Assembly (NCBI GenBank): GCA_950097605.1
Contig: CATNEU010000109.1
Location: 1-5,898, forward strand
Origin: an uncultured Oscillospiraceae bacterium
GTDB taxonomy: Bacteria > Bacillota > Clostridia > Oscillospirales > Ruminococcaceae
Reading direction: 5' to 3'
DNA: 5,898 bases
The position numbers were made by a program, and so were the translations under genes. Position 1 is the first letter of the stretch. The number at the start of each line of letters is the position of its first letter. The notes under the pieces are model-generated. The model was not told the DNA's origin. It made no database searches and was given only the letters and a program-made list of their open reading frames with translations. This document shows positions 5,053 through 5,898 of the stretch, in pieces.

Positions 5053-5250
5053 ATGCCTAAAATTAAAACGCATACAGGTGCAAAAAAACGTTTCAACCTG
5101 ACCAAGACGGGTAAGGTAAAACGTGCGCATGCATTCAAGTCCCACATTCTCACCAAGAAATCCACCAAGAGAAAAAGAGGTCTGCGCCAGGGCGCTTATG
5201 CCGACAAGACCAATGTTGCTGCAATCAAAAAGCTGATTCCTTATAAATAA
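5053..5250 (+). CDS. rpmI: Ribosomal protein L35 (bL35)
   Basis: This 65-residue, strongly basic protein is a component of the 50S subunit. It starts MPKIKTHTGAKKRFNLTKTGKVKRAHAF and contains SHILTKKSTKRKRGLR, the standard L35 signature; the whole length matches the family. GGGAGG (5038-5043) lies 9 nt before the ATG, and the gap from the infC stop is only 23 nt, so it is co-transcribed with infC. An unusually long spacer follows before rplT. Confidence 0.97.
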   Translation: MPKIKTHTGAKKRFNLTKTGKVKRAHAFKSHILTKKSTKRKRGLRQGAYADKTNVAAIKKLIPYK

Positions 5251-5403
5251 CACAATAGGCGGCAACGATTCAGCGGCCCATAACAGCGGCCCGCGCGAAG
5301 CGTTTGGGCTGTCTTGCATGGGCAGATCACGGATCTGCCCGGCACAGTGTTAACAGGAATGCTGCAGGACGTTTTAAAAACCCTATTCACGGAGGTATGA
5401 AAG
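5251..5403 (+). promoter_or_regulatory. Long structured rpmI-rplT spacer
   Basis: The 153-nt gap contains a perfect 9-bp hairpin (GGGCAGATC 5320-5328 with GATCTGCCC 5332-5340, loop ACG) and a 9-bp direct repeat CAGCGGCCC (5271-5279 and 5284-5292). A possible bulged stem pairs ACAG-CCC (5283-5292) with GGG-CTGT (about 5306-5312). TGTTAACA (5348-5355) and TTTTAAAA (5372-5379) are palindromic. No U-run follows the hairpin, so it is not an intrinsic terminator. No ORF or convincing promoter is seen. mRNA processing, stability or local L20 control are possible roles, all inferred. Confidence 0.45.
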
Positions 5404-5760
5404 ATGGCTCGTATTAAGGGAGCAATGATGACCCGCAAAAGAAGAAATAAAGTTCTGAAACTGGCCAAGGGCTATTTCGGCGGCAAAAGCAAGCTGTTTA
5501 AAACCGCGAAACAGGCGGTTATGAAGTCCGGCCAGTATGCATATATCGGACGTAAACAGAAAAAGCGCAACTTCAGACAGCTCTGGATCACCCGTATTTC
5601 GGCTGCCTGCAAAATGAATGGAACCAACTATTCCACATTTATGAACGGCCTGAAAAAAGCCGGCGTAACCCTCAACCGCAAAATGCTCTCCGAGATCGCG
5701 ATCAAGGACGAAAAGGCATTTGCATCGCTGGTGGAGACGGCGAAAGCCGCTCTCAAGTAA
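5404..5760 (+). CDS. rplT: Ribosomal protein L20 (bL20)
   Basis: This 118-residue basic protein binds 23S rRNA early in 50S assembly and, in both E. coli and B. subtilis, also represses its own operon by binding mRNA. The sequence MARIKGAMMTRKRRNKVLKLAKGYFGGKSKLFK (1-33) forms the lysine- and arginine-rich N-terminal tail. The globular part follows, with QAVMKSGQYAYIGRKQKKRNFRQLWITRISAA (37-68), NYSTFMNGLKKAGVTLNRKMLSEIA (75-99) and a final helix. Length matches the family. GGAGG (5391-5395) is 8 nt before the ATG at 5404. A nearer ATG at 5397 is out of frame and meets no family N-terminus. It is the last gene of the operon, closed by a strong terminator. Confidence 0.97.
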   Translation: MARIKGAMMTRKRRNKVLKLAKGYFGGKSKLFKTAKQAVMKSGQYAYIGRKQKKRNFRQLWITRISAACKMNGTNYSTFMNGLKKAGVTLNRKMLSEIAIKDEKAFASLVETAKAALK

Positions 5761-5777
5761 GAACATAACGAATGAAA

Positions 5778-5814
5778 ACGCCCGTGTCTGAAAAGTGACC
5801 CGGGCGTATTTTTT
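5778..5814 (+). terminator. Intrinsic terminator of the infC-rpmI-rplT operon
   Basis: A 7-bp stem ACGCCCG/CGGGCGT (5778-5784 with 5801-5807) is extended past one T-C mismatch by GTC/GAC (5786-5788 with 5797-5799). It is followed by A and six Ts. It begins 17 nt after the rplT stop codon. Confidence 0.93.
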
Positions 5815-5879
5815 CATCAATACCGTTTTAAAAGGAAAGGTATGCGAGTGGACATTTCGTTTTAAAACTGCATTGAAAC

Positions 5880-5896
5880 GGGGCGGTGCCCGCCCC
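5880..5896. repeat. GC-rich hairpin at the right edge
   Basis: GGGGCGG (5880-5886) pairs perfectly with CCGCCCC (5890-5896) around a 3-nt loop. It could be the stem of a further terminator or the leader of a gene beyond the window. The following bases are missing, so direction and role cannot be decided. Between 5815 and 5879 only a 7-codon frame (ATG at 5842) is visible, and no gene is supported. Confidence 0.4.
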
Positions 5897-5898
5897 TG

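Noticed and set aside
5320..5340. Hairpin between rpmI and rplT as a transcription terminator
   Set aside because: No T-run follows on the plus strand and rplT must be transcribed from upstream.
5383..5820. 145-codon minus-strand frame opposite rplT
   Set aside because: Antisense to the certain L20 gene and runs through its terminator.
5842..5865. Seven-codon frame MRVDISF after the operon
   Set aside because: Too short and without support from context; a purine-rich stretch precedes it by chance or by belonging to a leader beyond the window.

Overview
The window looks like an ordinary chromosomal core region of a spore-forming, low-to-moderate-GC Gram-positive bacterium of the class Clostridia. 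The evidence is an uninterrupted mother-cell sporulation sigma factor (SigK) with a pro-sequence, textbook Firmicute signals (strong AGGAG/GGAGG ribosome sites, TTGACA-17-TATAAT promoters, U-tailed terminators) and a Gram-positive infC-rpmI-rplT operon with a structured leader. The fairly GC-rich third codon positions would suit an Oscillospiraceae/Ruminococcaceae-type genome, but genus cannot be settled from this sequence. I see no mobile element, CRISPR array, tRNA, rRNA or phage gene.

Layout. The left two thirds is read leftward. A partial NAD(P)-dependent epimerase/dehydratase runs off the left edge (1-356). Upstream of it is thioredoxin reductase trxB (436-1353), with its own promoter, a structured leader and a terminator. 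Next comes a secreted M28-family zinc aminopeptidase with three C-terminal Ig-like repeats (1585-3228), bracketed by a near-consensus sigma-A promoter and a long terminator hairpin. Last is sigK (3452-4132), with its own terminator and a candidate mother-cell promoter. The right third is read rightward: a consensus sigma-A promoter, an attenuator-like leader, infC (4511-5029, AUU start), rpmI (5053-5250), rplT (5404-5760) and a strong terminator. The last ~80 bases hold only a GC-rich hairpin.

How the genes work together. infC, rpmI and rplT encode translation initiation factor IF3 and ribosomal proteins L35 and L20. The leader terminator and the AUU start suggest two layers of feedback, by L20 and IF3 respectively; both are inferred from E. 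coli and B. subtilis. sigK diverges from this operon across a 378-bp gap containing three perfect palindromes. trxB, the peptidase and sigK each have their own promoter and terminator, so they are separate transcription units that lie side by side without an evident shared pathway.

I found no convincing new multi-gene system. The points most worth a second look are in non-coding sequence: mutually exclusive hairpins in the trxB leader, the unusually long structured rpmI-rplT spacer, the infC leader, and repeats or a possible tiny upstream ORF in the peptidase leader.
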